From Nymphaea colorata (lineage: Eukaryota > Streptophyta > Magnoliopsida > Nymphaeales > Nymphaeaceae): a stretch of DNA of 64,000 nucleotides. The notes beneath the pieces were generated by a model, which was not told where the DNA came from, ran no database searches, and saw only the letters and a list, made by a program, of their open reading frames with translations. Positions within the stretch are counted from its first letter, which is position 1; each line of letters begins with the position of its first letter. The stretch spans positions 16,532,802-16,596,801 of the forward strand of contig NC_045148.1 of NCBI RefSeq assembly GCF_008831285.2, given 5' to 3'. A program made the translations under genes and the position numbers. Of the stretch, positions 35,901 through 48,200 are shown one piece after another.

Positions 35901-37374
35901 TTTAGGTAACATTAAAAAAAAGTAGCAGTTAAATTGGCCATTTTTCAGACCACTCTCCGGCTAGAAAATGGGCTATAACATGGCTTAGCACCAGGACATG
36001 AATTTTTATTTAAATTAATTTTGATTTTTATGGGATATAAAAACAAAAATAGGTTTAAGCATGCATTTGTGAAGTTTCTTTCTTCTGCATCCCATTCTCT
36101 ACTTCTAGTTTTCCATCGTTAGTGATCATACTTTTCTTAATTTGAGAAAAACCGCATCTAAGCCTCCCCAGATTTAGGGCCCATTTGGATGAAATATAAC
36201 AAGTTTGAGTACAAAGATCAGTTACAGAGAGGTACCTTGGTTTGAAGAAAACTTCGTTTCAGAATGAAAGCTCAATTTCTCAGAATGGATTAAAGGTTTT
36301 TTTCTTGTCTTCGTTAAGTTTATTAAATTCTCATAACCTTTGTTTGTCATTACCCAAGCAAGAACTATGTTACATAAAGCGAAAACCAAGTGTAATCAGA
36401 ACAAAGAAAACTTGGTTTTCGCTTTTCAATTACAGTTAGAAAATAAACCAACTCTAACAAAGCCGGCTAAAACCTAAGATTTGTTCATTTGGTCACCCAT
36501 GTTAGATGGAAAACAGCTTTTTCCAAGTCACCAAAGAATGGGTGGTTGCTTGTGAAGTTCCTTACAGGAATGTTCCAAACTTCAAGATCTCAAACTCCTT
36601 TCCTGCGCTATATGCTTCTCCCACACGGTTTGCTTTTTCGCACCTTTTGGCTGCACAGTCCCAGCCATGATGGACAACCTGCCAAACGAAGGATTCTTCA
36701 ACTCCAAGCAATCAAAATGCCATGAACAAAAACAACATGAGCGGAAAACAATCTTCTGCAACTGAGTCCTTCTTTTGATGTCAAAATGAACTCTGATTTC
36801 GACGTCGATTTCGGCAGAATTTTTGGATCACATGAAGCGAATGGTACACTAGATATTGACTTAAATCAAGAGGTCCTGGAGAAAATGGCGCTTCTAGTAC
36901 TAGCCAACAGGAGTTCTCGGTTGTTCCAGAGTTGTTCCGCTGGAGGCAGTAACAGTTCAGTTTGATTTAAGCAGATCAGACTGTACAAATTAAGCTGAAA
37001 ATATAGAAACCAAACTGTTTTTCAAAAGAACAAAATACCTCTCAAAGGAGTCCAATGAGAGAAAGAAAGTGAGAAGCAAACCAGCTTTCTAAACAAGAAC
37101 ACTTGTCTCATTCGAAGAGTGTTTCAGACTTTTAGTCTCTTAATAAACAGCTTAGCTTCCATTTGATCTGCCTCTTGATGAGAGAAAAACTGTCAAGTGG
37201 GTCGCTTGCCTTATTATAATGCGAACGCAAGAGGAAGAAAACCTTAAAATGGTGGGACTGAAGCAGTTGAAGTTAGCAGTAGTTATTTACCAAATGAATC
37301 CACTCATCGGAGCTTAATCATTGTAAGTTTTATAAACTCACCTTGCCAGAGGTGAATATTCATTATACTATATC

Positions 37375-37572
37375 TTAAGGGGCGCTTGTTGGTTTAGAAT
37401 TTTGATTCAAGAATGAAAATTCTATAATCATAATTTCTACTCAAACTGTTATGGAATCAAATTTACAGGTTTCAGTTTCCTAATTCCAAAAACAAAATAC
37501 TCTGTTTGTTTAACACTTTTAATTTCTTAAAAGATGAACATTTTGATTTTAAAATTTCATAACGCCCCTTAA
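37375..37572. mobile_element. 198-bp Tourist-like TIR element
   Basis: Termini TTAAGGGGCG (37375-37384) and CGCCCCTTAA (37563-37572) are perfect 10-bp inverted repeats. If TTA/TAA is the target duplication, the element fits PIF/Harbinger-derived Tourist MITEs. The interior is AT-rich and non-coding. Confidence 0.65.
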
Positions 37573-38191
37573 TTAGTAATTTTTAAGGTGACATTTTTTA
37601 ATTCAGCGATAAATCGATCAATATAATTGGTGTCATTTTCCCATTTATCTAGAGCGATGTCAATGTACTACTTGGAATTCTTTGTAGAAATCTAATCAGT
37701 TTGGTTAGGTTGGAACGGTAAAGAGAGAAAATGTGCATGCCTGTATTAATTTGCTTGTAAACATGACTTGTGGATCGACATCCGAAAGGACGCACAAACA
37801 CAGGCGTGCAGCATTGAAAATCTTGGGTTTGAACTGTTGCTACGGAACCTACATATTACTAAGCCCACCCCGGATCTAATGTAATCCAGATCTGGATTGG
37901 AATCAAATTTGGACTTGGATTCTAATGCTATATTCATTCAGCATCTATATGACTGTTGGTTGATCTGATGTTGACGACCGAAACTGGCTCCATCGACTAG
38001 TCAAATGGAAATTGACTGCCACCAAAGATGAACGAATAGAATGCAGGCAAATTAAGTCTCAGAAAGTAACAGGAATCAAAGAAGAAGAAATCTGGACTAA
38101 AGTTAACTGAAGGTATTGAAAGACAATGATAAGAAAGAAAAGAGCACCGAAGCTTTATCTACTGATCAAGAAAGGGTGCTCTAAAAGGGTA

Positions 38192-38248
38192 TAGCATAAT
38201 TGGTTAGATAAGCAGCTTTAGAGAAAACACGTTTTCTGTTCAATTCTT
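38192..38248 (+). mobile_element. tRNA-like SINE head
   Basis: A box TAGCATAATTGG at 38192-38203 and B box TGTTCAATTCTT at 38237-38248 lie in a tRNA-like frame (GGGTATAGCATAATTGGTTA). Confidence 0.45.
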
Positions 38249-38864
38249 ATCTATGTTACTCCCCTATACTGTAAACATATACTGTAATTTACAGTAGGAT
38301 TGCGATCTTCTAGTTGATCACTTTTTGGTTAGAAGGCTTAGCACGCACGAATCGCAAGGCTAGAAGCCTAGAAGCTTTCACCCTCTTAAAAGATTCCAGC
38401 ATTGTAAATAGGCTTTCAACCTCTGGAAAGCATTCCATTATTGTAACCACAGTGATAACGGTAGAGTCCAAAGAAAGGAGAAGAGAATCCCTTGTTACCA
38501 TCTTTACCATGCAATTAGTTTTATTAATTTGTTTACCTCTTTAAGAGTGTTCAAAGCCACAAGTTGTCAGCATAAATTACTTTTCCTGTTCTATTCATTA
38601 AAGCGAGGCAGGAATCAATGTTATGAACATGACATATAAGTTGATGGTCCACATTGTTGTGACACTGTTTATTTCTTGAACTAAAAAGCAAGATAATGTG
38701 TTCCTAAAGGGGTTATTTGGTTATCCAAACAGTAACAAACTTCCATGAATCTGTCCTAAATATAAAGGCCATATTCATAAAAACATTAGTGCATAATGTT
38801 CTATAAATTATGAAAACAGCTTATTATTGTTCCTGTCACCAAGCGGCTCCGCCTGGCACCTACA

Positions 38865-38914
38865 AGAATCGAACTAATAACTGAGCCTCTACAAATCATT
38901 AGTCCAATCAGCTA
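38865..38914 (-). mobile_element. tRNA-like SINE head, minus strand
   Basis: On the minus strand, the A box TAGCTGATTGG (38914-38904) and B box AGTTCGATTCT (38875-38865) are well matched and correctly spaced. A full cloverleaf with a good acceptor stem could not be drawn, so this is more likely a SINE than a functional tRNA. Confidence 0.5.
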
Positions 38915-39752
38915 CGCCAAAACCTTTATCAACCAGCAGAAAGGCATTAAAGAACTTTTGCTGCCCCAAAGAAGGCATCAAACTCTTGTCCTTTTCTAAG
39001 TACTTGACAATATAAATTGATGACTCAATATGTACGAAGATGGTTGTAGCAATTTTTATAAGAAGTAATTATTTTTTCCGATAGCAATTGTTAAGCAATT
39101 GAAAATTGCTTAGATATAATACCCGTACATTGCTTTTTCTATAGAAAATTTGAGGTCAGGTAGGTTCCTGCTAGTCTATGCCAAATACAAAATCATCCTG
39201 GATAGTTACCTCTTGGTTTTCTTCATCTTAAGTGGGTGTCTCTGTTTGATTAGCTCATATCTGATGTGCGAGGATTTTAATTTATTTGAAATTGTGATTT
39301 ATGATCGAGCTTTCATTTCTGATCTTAGATCTTTTAATTCTGTAAAGGCAGCGGCATGTGGATTTCAAATGTTGAGCTTAGGTTGACTTAAAATCCTTAG
39401 ATTGATGAAATATGATTTTAGAATCAATCTTCATTTGTAATCTTTAGTTTGATAAATCATGGAGTTTGGCATGGATTTCTTACCACATTCATTAACAAAC
39501 AAAGCCGACTTAATCGACAGCACTACTAGTGGCGGAGGTACATGTGGGCTGGTAGGGCAATTGCCCATTCCTGTTTTGTTTATTAGTTTTTATATTTTGG
39601 TGCCCTTTAAACTTAAAATTAAATTACTTCATTATTTTTCTTTATTTAAAATTAAATTATTAGTAACTTTAGTGGAAAATTTCTAACCTGGCCACTGAAT
39701 GGTGAGCGGCTGAACGCTTCTTAGATAAACTTTAACATCGTCCAAGATGTAA

Positions 39753-40036
39753 GGGTTGTTTGGATGACACACTCAAAAAACTTGGTTTTGTGAAAACATC
39801 AGTTTTATAAACTTGGTTTGGATGTTTGGATGACAAGTAAAAAACTTGGTTTATAAGCAAAAATAAGTCTTACTTCAAAAACCTCGGAGAAGCAAGTTAT
39901 TCAGGCCCTTTATGAAAACCAAGTTTTGGCAAAACTCAATTTTAATGTCATCCAATCATTCTTGAAATGGTGTTTTTGGACAAAACCAGGTTTTGTCTCT
40001 CAAAAAACCTGGTTTTAAGTTGTCATGCAACCCCTT
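39753..40036. mobile_element. Tourist-like TIR element with AAAACCTGGTTTT-type interior
   Basis: The left end GGGTTGTTTGGATGACA and right end TGTCATGCAACCCC(TTT) are inverted relatives, flanked by TAA on both sides. GGGxxTGTTTGG is typical of PIF/Harbinger MITEs. The interior repeats AAACTTGGTTT and AACCTGGTTTT, words that recur at 54.48-54.79 and 56.1-56.2 kb. Confidence 0.6.
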
Positions 40037-41040
40037 TAATGTGGCAATAACGAGCAGATCAAACTAATGTAGCGGAAGTGAGCCTTCCTCTTTAAGAACA
40101 TTTTTCATGGGCACCCACTGAAAGATTTCACTGAAAAGAAAACTTTAGAACAGCATTTCACCGGTTTGGTTTAAGTGCTATTCATTTAGTACAATAACTT
40201 TCGAAATATTTCAAAATTATTAAACATTCTTCAGAAGGCATTTGATAAAAAAGAAAAAAAAAAGTATTTATCCTGATAATCTATTCAATTTTTACTCACA
40301 AAACGTCCGATTCTTTTTGCTGTCTTAAAAAGTTCTTCTCTTTTCCTTTTTACTCCGTCAAACGCCGCATGAAGTAGGAAAAATATGAAACTGGGTAAAA
40401 CAAGCACATACTGCACCGCGGCAAAACGATACGTGGGTCCTTCCACCCATGAAAAAGATTCTGAATTAAGTTTTGGAACCGTTCATCTCAAGATGGACGC
40501 GGCAAGCAAGTTTTCTTGGACAGTAGACCCCAGATCCGCCCTCGGTTTCTCCTCCCCATTGAACGCGGAATGCATGGTCGCCCGGGTGAAATGAACTCCC
40601 CATTTCTCCGTTTAAAGGTCGTCCATTTTCCTGCCACCTTCCCCTGTACCTTCGTTTCTCCTAACGCCCTTCTCGAATGGTCTGTCCCCCTCTTTTAATT
40701 CACCCTTTAGGCTTAACTACCAATTTCAATCAACTTTATTGCACCAAGCCTGATTTGGGTTCTTGGTGTTTCCGTCTCATTTTTTGTCTCCTTTGATTTC
40801 TGGTCTTTTCTTTTGGGCTTGGTTGCTCAATCTTGGGTTCTTGCTGACTTCTCGTGTCTGTCGTTCGATTTCTGGAAAAAAGAAACTTGGGTGTTCTTGC
40901 ATGGAGTTGGGGGCCTGGCGATTCACAGATTTTGGAACGTTTTGGTGCTGATTTCGTGGTGTTGTGATTTAGTTCTTAATTTTGTTTAGCAGTTGAAAAG
41001 AAAGGATATCTTGAAGTCAGGATTTGGGTGATCGGCAGCC

Positions 41041-43187
41041 ATGATTCAGTTGCTATATACGCTTCTGGTGGGCGAGGGGTTTGTGGTGTTGCTCCTGATT
41101 CTGAAAAACCCCATGAGAAAGCTTGTGACTATGTGCTTGGACAGGATAAAGCGCGGCCGTGGTCCCGTCGTCGTTAAGACGCTCGTCGGCGTGTTGTTTG
41201 TCTTGATGGTGGCGAGCCTTCATAGTATTTTCAAGATCCATAGGCGTTCGGATGAGTTTGGCTCGATCACGCCCACGGATCAGGTTCTTGTGAGCAGGCT
41301 TATGTTGGAGGCCTCTCTGATGGGTAATTTCCTGTCCCACTTTTCTTGGTTATGATCTGAATCAGACAACCATTTATTGGGTCATTAACATACGTTGTGT
41401 TTTTTGTTGACTATTAGTGACTTCTCTGATCCTTCATCTGAATCATTCTGATAGCCTGCGGCAAGATCCTCTAGATCTCTAGTTATGCATTTATGGTTCT
41501 GCTTAAATGGAATTCATGTGCTATAATCGTCAGAGCAATCCACGGAATCGGTGATATTTCAGTCCCTTCCGCGGCTATGTTTTATTAGTACCAGTGGTAT
41601 CTATTTCGTTTTTTATCTCACATTGCGCTTGCTGATAGGAAGTTCGTTCATGATTCGAAAATTAAACAGAAGCTGATGTATTTTCTCGAACAAGAAAATG
41701 AATCACTCAATTTTTTTTTCACCCACAATTCTTTGCTGTCAAGCATCAAGAACTCGTACCCTCATAACAAGAGGTCGTATAAGTTCTAGTGTCCAGAACA
41801 GTAGCTAGGTTCGTTATATTTGGTACTGATGCCTTAAACAATCTCTATCAATCACTACTAAGTTTTTGGATTTTAAGAACATGGTTTTGAGAATTAATGT
41901 TGGTACTTATATGTTCAGTGTTCTTAGTTTTTTTTTTCAATCCTTATTTCAAAAGCTTGACCAGGTAGCACCTCTTCACTGAAATACGTTTAGCAGGAAA
42001 AAGAAAAAGAAAAAATCACTTGGCATATCTAAAAGTAATTAACAGATATGACAAATGGCTATCCTAGCTTATAACCATTAGAACATGTTTGCTTTTAGTT
42101 TGATATATTTGCTACCAGTACGTAGACACCCAAAAGAACTATTCTGTGAGTAATGAATCTGATGTGTGTACATCTAATGCTGGTCATGCATCTCAAACGT
42201 TCTCCTCCAATATTCATATATCCCCTAGGGTGTTTATCATCTTCTTGACTTCTTGTTACTTGAGAAGAGTGGCGCTAGATCTTCTGGATCCAAGTACTAT
42301 GGTAACATTACAATTTCAGCTATTTTATGAATAACCACCCGTTTGGTGATCCACTGATATTTCCTTCGGTAATATTCTTTCTCCAAGTTGATTAGATCTG
42401 ATTACCATTCTGGAGCAACAAAAATGCAGGACAGTTGTTTTGTGATTATGCGGTGTTGTGTCAAACACCACCGGATTGTGGATGGCCTTTTCCTGTAATG
42501 TCATTCCATAGTTTTGAGCTGCTTGTAGAATTTCATGAAGATTGAGGAAAGATTATCTGGCTTTGATGAGGCAATGTTTGAAAATATCTCTCTAACACAA
42601 AACCTAGCTAGATGTGTTTTACATGTTTTCTTTTATTTATCACACTGCAACTCCTTTTGATCCATAAAATATTATGGATTAATTCTAGGGGTACTGATAG
42701 CAATGATTTTGATATGAGTAGATTCAGTGCAAGGATGATACCTTTTGCTGCCCATCCTCATAACAATTGACAAGTATCAATCTTACCTTGTCCTCATGTC
42801 TGTGCAGGGTTTTGCATCTTCCTTACATTGATGATTGACCGCATGCACCACTATATAAGGGAATTACGGATGATGAGGAAGACTATTGAACCTCTGAAGA
42901 TGCAAAGCAGAAGCTCTGAGGAATGGAAGAATGGTGGGTCAACGGTCAGTGAATTGGAGAAGGAAATATCTTCTTTGAAGGAGAAGGTGAATCATCTGGA
43001 AGCAGTAGCTGAGGCGAAGGACAAGGATGCAAAAGCTGCAGAAGCAAATGCTTTAGCTATGAAGAAACAGTCTGAGGGATTCCTCCTTGAATACGATCGC
43101 CTTCTGGAGGATAACCAAAACCTCCGTAGCCAACTGGAATCATTTGAAAGAAAATCGTCCTTCTCGGATGCCAAAAAGAATTCATAG
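41041..43187 (+). CDS. BAP31-like ER membrane protein, 220 residues
   Basis: Plant relative of B-cell receptor-associated protein 31/29, a polytopic ER protein that in animals acts in sorting and quality control of membrane proteins; the plant role is little defined. Inferred exons are 41041-41323 and 42808-43187, joined at ATGG/GTAATT and GTGCAG/GGTTTT (phase 1) to give LMGFCIFLTLMIDR. Three N-terminal hydrophobic segments are visible (about residues 3-21, 42-60 and 92-107), followed by the family signature DRMHHYIRELR. The rest is a charged coiled coil (about 135-215) with heptad-like leucines (SELEKEISSLKEKVNHLE). It ends in KKNS, a dilysine KKXX signal for COPI-mediated ER retrieval. The size matches plant homologues. 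The start is the first ATG of the conserved MIQLLYTLL N-terminus. Confidence 0.94.
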
Positions 43188-45291
43188 TTACACTTGTTAG
43201 CTTCCCTTTGAATAATCAAATCTGAGAGCTGTGATTTTGTCTGATTTCCTCATCTTATTGGTTGCAAGCATGACTTTTATTTTCACAACTAGCAACCATG
43301 ATTACTTTAGTGTGAATTTTCAGGTTTGTCATCTGAAGTTGGATTTGTACATTCTAATGAGATGTTATCAATAATTCATCTGTGTGTAACACAAGCTTTG
43401 TTGTTGTCGTGGAGATATCCACATTTACGTCGTTTACATATTCAGCAGCTGTTTATAGCTGGTATCAGTACCATTTCCATGCTCAAGACGCCTAGAATTG
43501 TCCCAATTTCATCAGAACATGCAAGCGAGATGTCACCTGCAAAGAATGTAGTTATGATGGCCTGCAAAGAAAGGAAGCAGGAGATGTCTTTTTACACTAG
43601 AGATTTCATTCTCATCCACATCTGGACTGTACCATCGCAATTACTGATTGCAGCACAGGCGAAGATCTGTCCAACTCCAGCTCCATCCGTTCAACACGGG
43701 CCCCCGGTAACGTGGTACCATGTATTCCTGGAAAAACTAAAGCACTGAAGATCTGTCCGTGTCGTTGTTTCTTATTTTTGTTGTAATGGTACTTTTTAAG
43801 GTTTTGGTACTTATGCTGTACCTAATTCGACTCTAAATTTCTTCATGATCATCATTTAAATCTGAGCCATAATGTAAACTCTACTTGCAACTCTAACTTC
43901 AACGTTGAGAAATTTCCATAGGCCATAGGCACGGGTGTGTTGTCAATAAGAACATTTTCTACCTGGCCTGTGTATTTGATTTTCAGAGGAAGATGTAGTT
44001 CTGTCATCTCTGGGGGTAAACTGGTCGGATCTGCTTAACCCTAGTTTGTCTCCCAAACAAAGAAGACCTTCAAACCACCAGTTTACAACATGATTCACCG
44101 GTTTAAATATTCTAATAGTGTTGCAATGTTGTTCACATCACAAAATAAGTCTATTCTTAGGTTTCAAACTCAGACTTGTTTTCGAGTGAAAGAACCTTCA
44201 AAAGTCGGATGAACAACATAAAAAATTGTGAAGTTTTTTATTACATCAAGACACCCCCACGTATATATTAAGAGAAATAGAGAAATTGGTATGTCCAAAC
44301 TGTTTATGTTTTTGGTTAAGAGACAAATGCAGCTTAGAATAGATAAATTAATGTGTTTTTTGGTGTAATCTAATATTATAGATGTGGCTCGAAACACGTA
44401 TTAAGACTGGCCACTTTCAAATTAGGTGTGCTTTTTTAAGCCATAAACAAATCAATGGCTTTCATAGCACCAATAATGAGGTAAAAAAAGTTCAAATTTC
44501 TTGCAGAATCAACTTAAACCAAAAGCATGTTTTCTCATAAATAAGTGGCGTGAGAGACATTAGCATGCTTTGTTAAGTTAACAAGCGTCTTTAAGTGTGT
44601 AATTTGATATGGTAAAAATATACAAACTTTTCAAAAAACTTGGTTAACTGTATACTTTTCACTTAACCACCCGTTTCTTATGGAATAAAGTTCTTGAACA
44701 GCTAGTGATACTCACCATTTGCCTCTTGTTGGTTGACATGAACAGGCATATTTTATATCCAATGCTTCTATATTTTGAAAATATTCAAAATTCGGATTCA
44801 AATATGAAAGTAAAAATCAGATTTGGATTGGATCCAAATTGTGAAATTGGACTTTTTATTCAAATATGACTTTTTTTTCGTATTTGAATCGAAAAATCTG
44901 AATAACCAAAAAAACGGATATGGTTAAGAATACATCTGGTTCAAATCCGATCCGATCTGTTAGGTAAAAACCTGACACCTATCGTCCATCTATACAATGC
45001 GGGTAGACGTAAGAGAATCCAAGACACAGATGATTAAGACCGCGGGCTACGCTTGATGCAATTTTCTTTTTCAACTTGTAATGTACACATATATACAAGA
45101 GAGAAAATCACTGTACTACTAAGCTTATTTAGACATCATAAATTAGATATGCACAATTGCTTTTCGCAAACCTGGATGTTCCGGTGCCAGGCACAAGCGC
45201 CTACAAGACAATGTAATGCTACAAAGCTGAAGTCGAATATGTACTGGAAGACATACTGTTTTCTTTGGTTGCATATGTACACCTAGCCTTG
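43188..45291. other. 3' flanks of two convergent genes; no further gene seen
   Basis: BAP31 (+) and VPS15 (-) point toward each other across about 2.1 kb. The 140-codon frame at 43326-43748 follows a possible acceptor but has no recognisable domain; it is most likely BAP31 3' UTR or chance. The GGATCC/ATTCGGAT repeat texture returns at 44750-44970. Confidence 0.45.
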
Positions 45292-48200
45292 TTACTTCCA
45301 CACTTTAACTGCACCATCCCTGCTGCTTGATATCAGTAGTCTCTGGTTTAACTTGACAGAAGCCAAAGATAGTACGGCATCACGGTGGCAACCTGCAGAA
45401 TCTGTTGCGGCAGCAGCAAGCAGAGTTTTCGTCACTAGCTTTGGTGCTACATTTAATTTGTTAGTTTCCTGAAATATGTGAACATGAGTCAAATAAATTT
45501 CAAGGCCTGATAGGAATATTACTCTCAAACGCTAAAACAGTCAGATTCTATTGCTTACCTGCACAACTTGCACATCGAAACAAGACCTTGTATCATAGTA
45601 CTCGTCTTTGGCTGTAGAATTTGTTGAGGGACCACAGACACAATAGCTACGGTCCGGGCTGCAGGAGAAACGATGGATAAACAATTGAGATAATAATCTC
45701 AGGACAGCTTGAGAATGGAAAGAAAGGGTGCAAGTTCAGGTTAATAGTAGGCCAGAGAAAGAAACCTGCAATGATCCCAGAGTCGAATCTTGAGATCGGT
45801 GCCGCCAGTCAACAGATCACCTCCCACTAAAGGAAGTAAGGAACGGATACCAGGCCAGCGTGCGGGAGGTTCATTCAACTCTACGACTCTGTACTTTTTA
45901 TTGAAGTTTTGCCTTGAATCCAGTTTAAGGTTGGACTTGCTTGATGGTCTGGCTAAAGCCCAGGGAATTTCAGAATTATCACCACTGACACCACTATTTG
46001 CTAATCGAAATACCTATGAAACAAAATACAGAGAGAAGAATCAGAGCAACAGCAAAAAGCAAATTAGTACTTGAACAATACAAAGAAACAACTGGATGAT
46101 GTCGTAAGCACCTGATGGCAACTTCCGTTCTCTGCATTCCACAAAGATACCTCATTACATCCTGCAGCAACATAAACTAATGGCCTTGACGTGGCTGACA
46201 AAGGTGCAGTTAATGGAGGAATAAGAAGACACATCTTCTCGATAGGACAAACAGCAGGATATTGCCATGAATTGACAGGCAGGAGAAACCTTACATCCCA
46301 AAGAGTAAGCACACCACGAGAGGACCCAGATACAAACCAATTCCCACAAGTGTCAGTCACAAGAGATGACACATATCCCTCTTCGGGGGTAGATTTTAGA
46401 GTCCATGAATCAGTATTTGCTCTCACATCCCACAGATGGATCCCACAACCACGAGTGCTATAGAGAACAAGCAAACTGGGACTACCATCCGTGGAGTAAT
46501 TGGACAGGTTCAGGACAGCACCTTCATCAGTTTCTTGTCTCTTGATATCACTGATGCCCAAATACCTCTCAATACTGCCAGAACCTTTTGAGACTTGATC
46601 TACAGCAAACACATGAATAGTTCCATCGCTTGCTCCTACAGCAACTTGCGGTCCACCATGCAGCATGGTAGCACATAATGCCCGACTTCCATCCAAAGAA
46701 TAAGTCAATCTGGATCTAAAGGATATATCCTTTTCCAATTTTCGTGTATCCCAAACCTTCACACATGAATCATCTGACGCACTGATGAAAAAGCTATGGT
46801 CATTTGATATAGCAATATCATTAACAGCAGAATGGTGCTCCTGAAGATGTGCCATCAGAACACCACGGGGCCTCCATCCAACATCAGTAACTGATGAAGC
46901 TCTCGCAAAATAGGGTGTCCCAGCTAAGTCTGCGATTGGACTTACATCCCCTATGCCAACAGCCGGTTGATTATATTTCAGTGTCCCAGATATGTTAGTA
47001 TCTTTCAGCCGTCCAGACAAGTTCGCTATTTCATCTTTTTCATGACCTGCATCTGGTATGACCTTGAAAACTTGTTTACTGGCACTAGAACCATAGGAAC
47101 CAGATACAAGTTTTGGTGCCAGGGAACTCGACAAAGTAAATGATCTATTCATTGAGTCCATCCAAGGCATGGTGGATGACAAACCTATTCCAAGAGAGCC
47201 CCATTGTGATGAAATCTCAGAACCGCTAGCCACAGCAGCCCCATCTGGGGGATGCTTATCAGCACAGAATGAATATAAAGGAATGCCTTCTGTTGGACCA
47301 TCACAAATAAAACTATTACCTGTACTAACATGTGGAAGACTAAGACCTGAGAATTGCAACTTATCTGTGGTTGAAGCTTCTCTTACATCTAGACTACCAG
47401 ACATACTGGACATGAGAGTTTCAACTGGTCTCAGCCTAGCCCCAGCCTCAATTTCTGGTCGAGCTCGTAGAACAGCAGTATGAATAGACTTGCTTCTCTG
47501 CAGCTCTAATGGCTGGCTAAGCCAGCCCCTTGTGGGGCTTCTTGCACCTTCAAATCCTTCAGGTCTCTTAATCAGAATGTCAGAATCAGAATCTCTTGTA
47601 AAAGAAGCTGAATTATACCATATCTTTCGCTGTCTCTCCAGCATGTCCGAAGTCCTGGTACTTTCTAACACTTCGTAAAATACTTGTCTGGTGACAGGAG
47701 ACTTCAGACATGTATATAATGACTTTTCAGAAGCTAATGAAGCCGGCTGATTGCGCAAGAAGGGGAGTAAAATTGGAGAGAGATAAACGTAAGAGTCTAC
47801 TTCTTCCAAGCATACACTACTAGCTGAAATAAATCCAACAGCTGACCTCCTGACCCATTCACTGGGATAGCATAACAGCGGTGAAGCCCTCTCTATCATA
47901 TCAAGGAGAACCTTTTTCCTCAGGAACTTATGTCTGCAGAGAAGTGTCAGGCATTCCAATCCATTGACTATGACAGCTTCAAAGTTATCACTCAAAGCCT
48001 GCTCGATGTAAGGAAGAAGATATTCTTCCACACTTCTACGACCAACAAAGAAGCACACAAACACAATCTGCTCATAAAAAACTGCTCGTAGCTGGTCATC
48101 TCTATCATTTAAAAATGCAGGGAGGATAGGCAACAAGAAATCATTGCTCTGTCTCTTACCAAAGAAACAACATAAATTGCCAATGTCATGCAAAAGTGCC

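Larger units (their letters stand above)
32996..41040. other. Gene-poor intergenic DNA and BAP31 gene 5' flank
   Basis: No recognisable gene in about 8 kb. It contains SINE heads at 38.2 and 38.9 kb, two TIR elements at 37.4 and 39.8 kb, and short relatives of a GAGGCGGAGG(C/T)A...GGGCAATTGCCC repeat at about 33415-33470 and 39525-39570. Two diverged related stretches at about 35700-35770 and 36240-36300 share AGAAAGCTCAA and GATGGATTA-like words. From about 40.55 kb the DNA becomes leader-like (C/T-rich) ahead of the BAP31 gene. Confidence 0.5.

Noticed and set aside
36174-36480. Another Tourist-like MITE starting TTAGGGCCCATTTGGATGA
   Set aside because: The left end looks right, but no matching right terminus was found.
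38847-38925. Functional tRNA gene on the minus strand
   Set aside because: Good A and B boxes but no convincing acceptor stem or anticodon arm; SINE head is simpler.
43326-43748. 140-codon frame after the BAP31 gene
   Set aside because: No family resemblance, unlike codon texture of the neighbouring exon; likely 3' UTR or chance.
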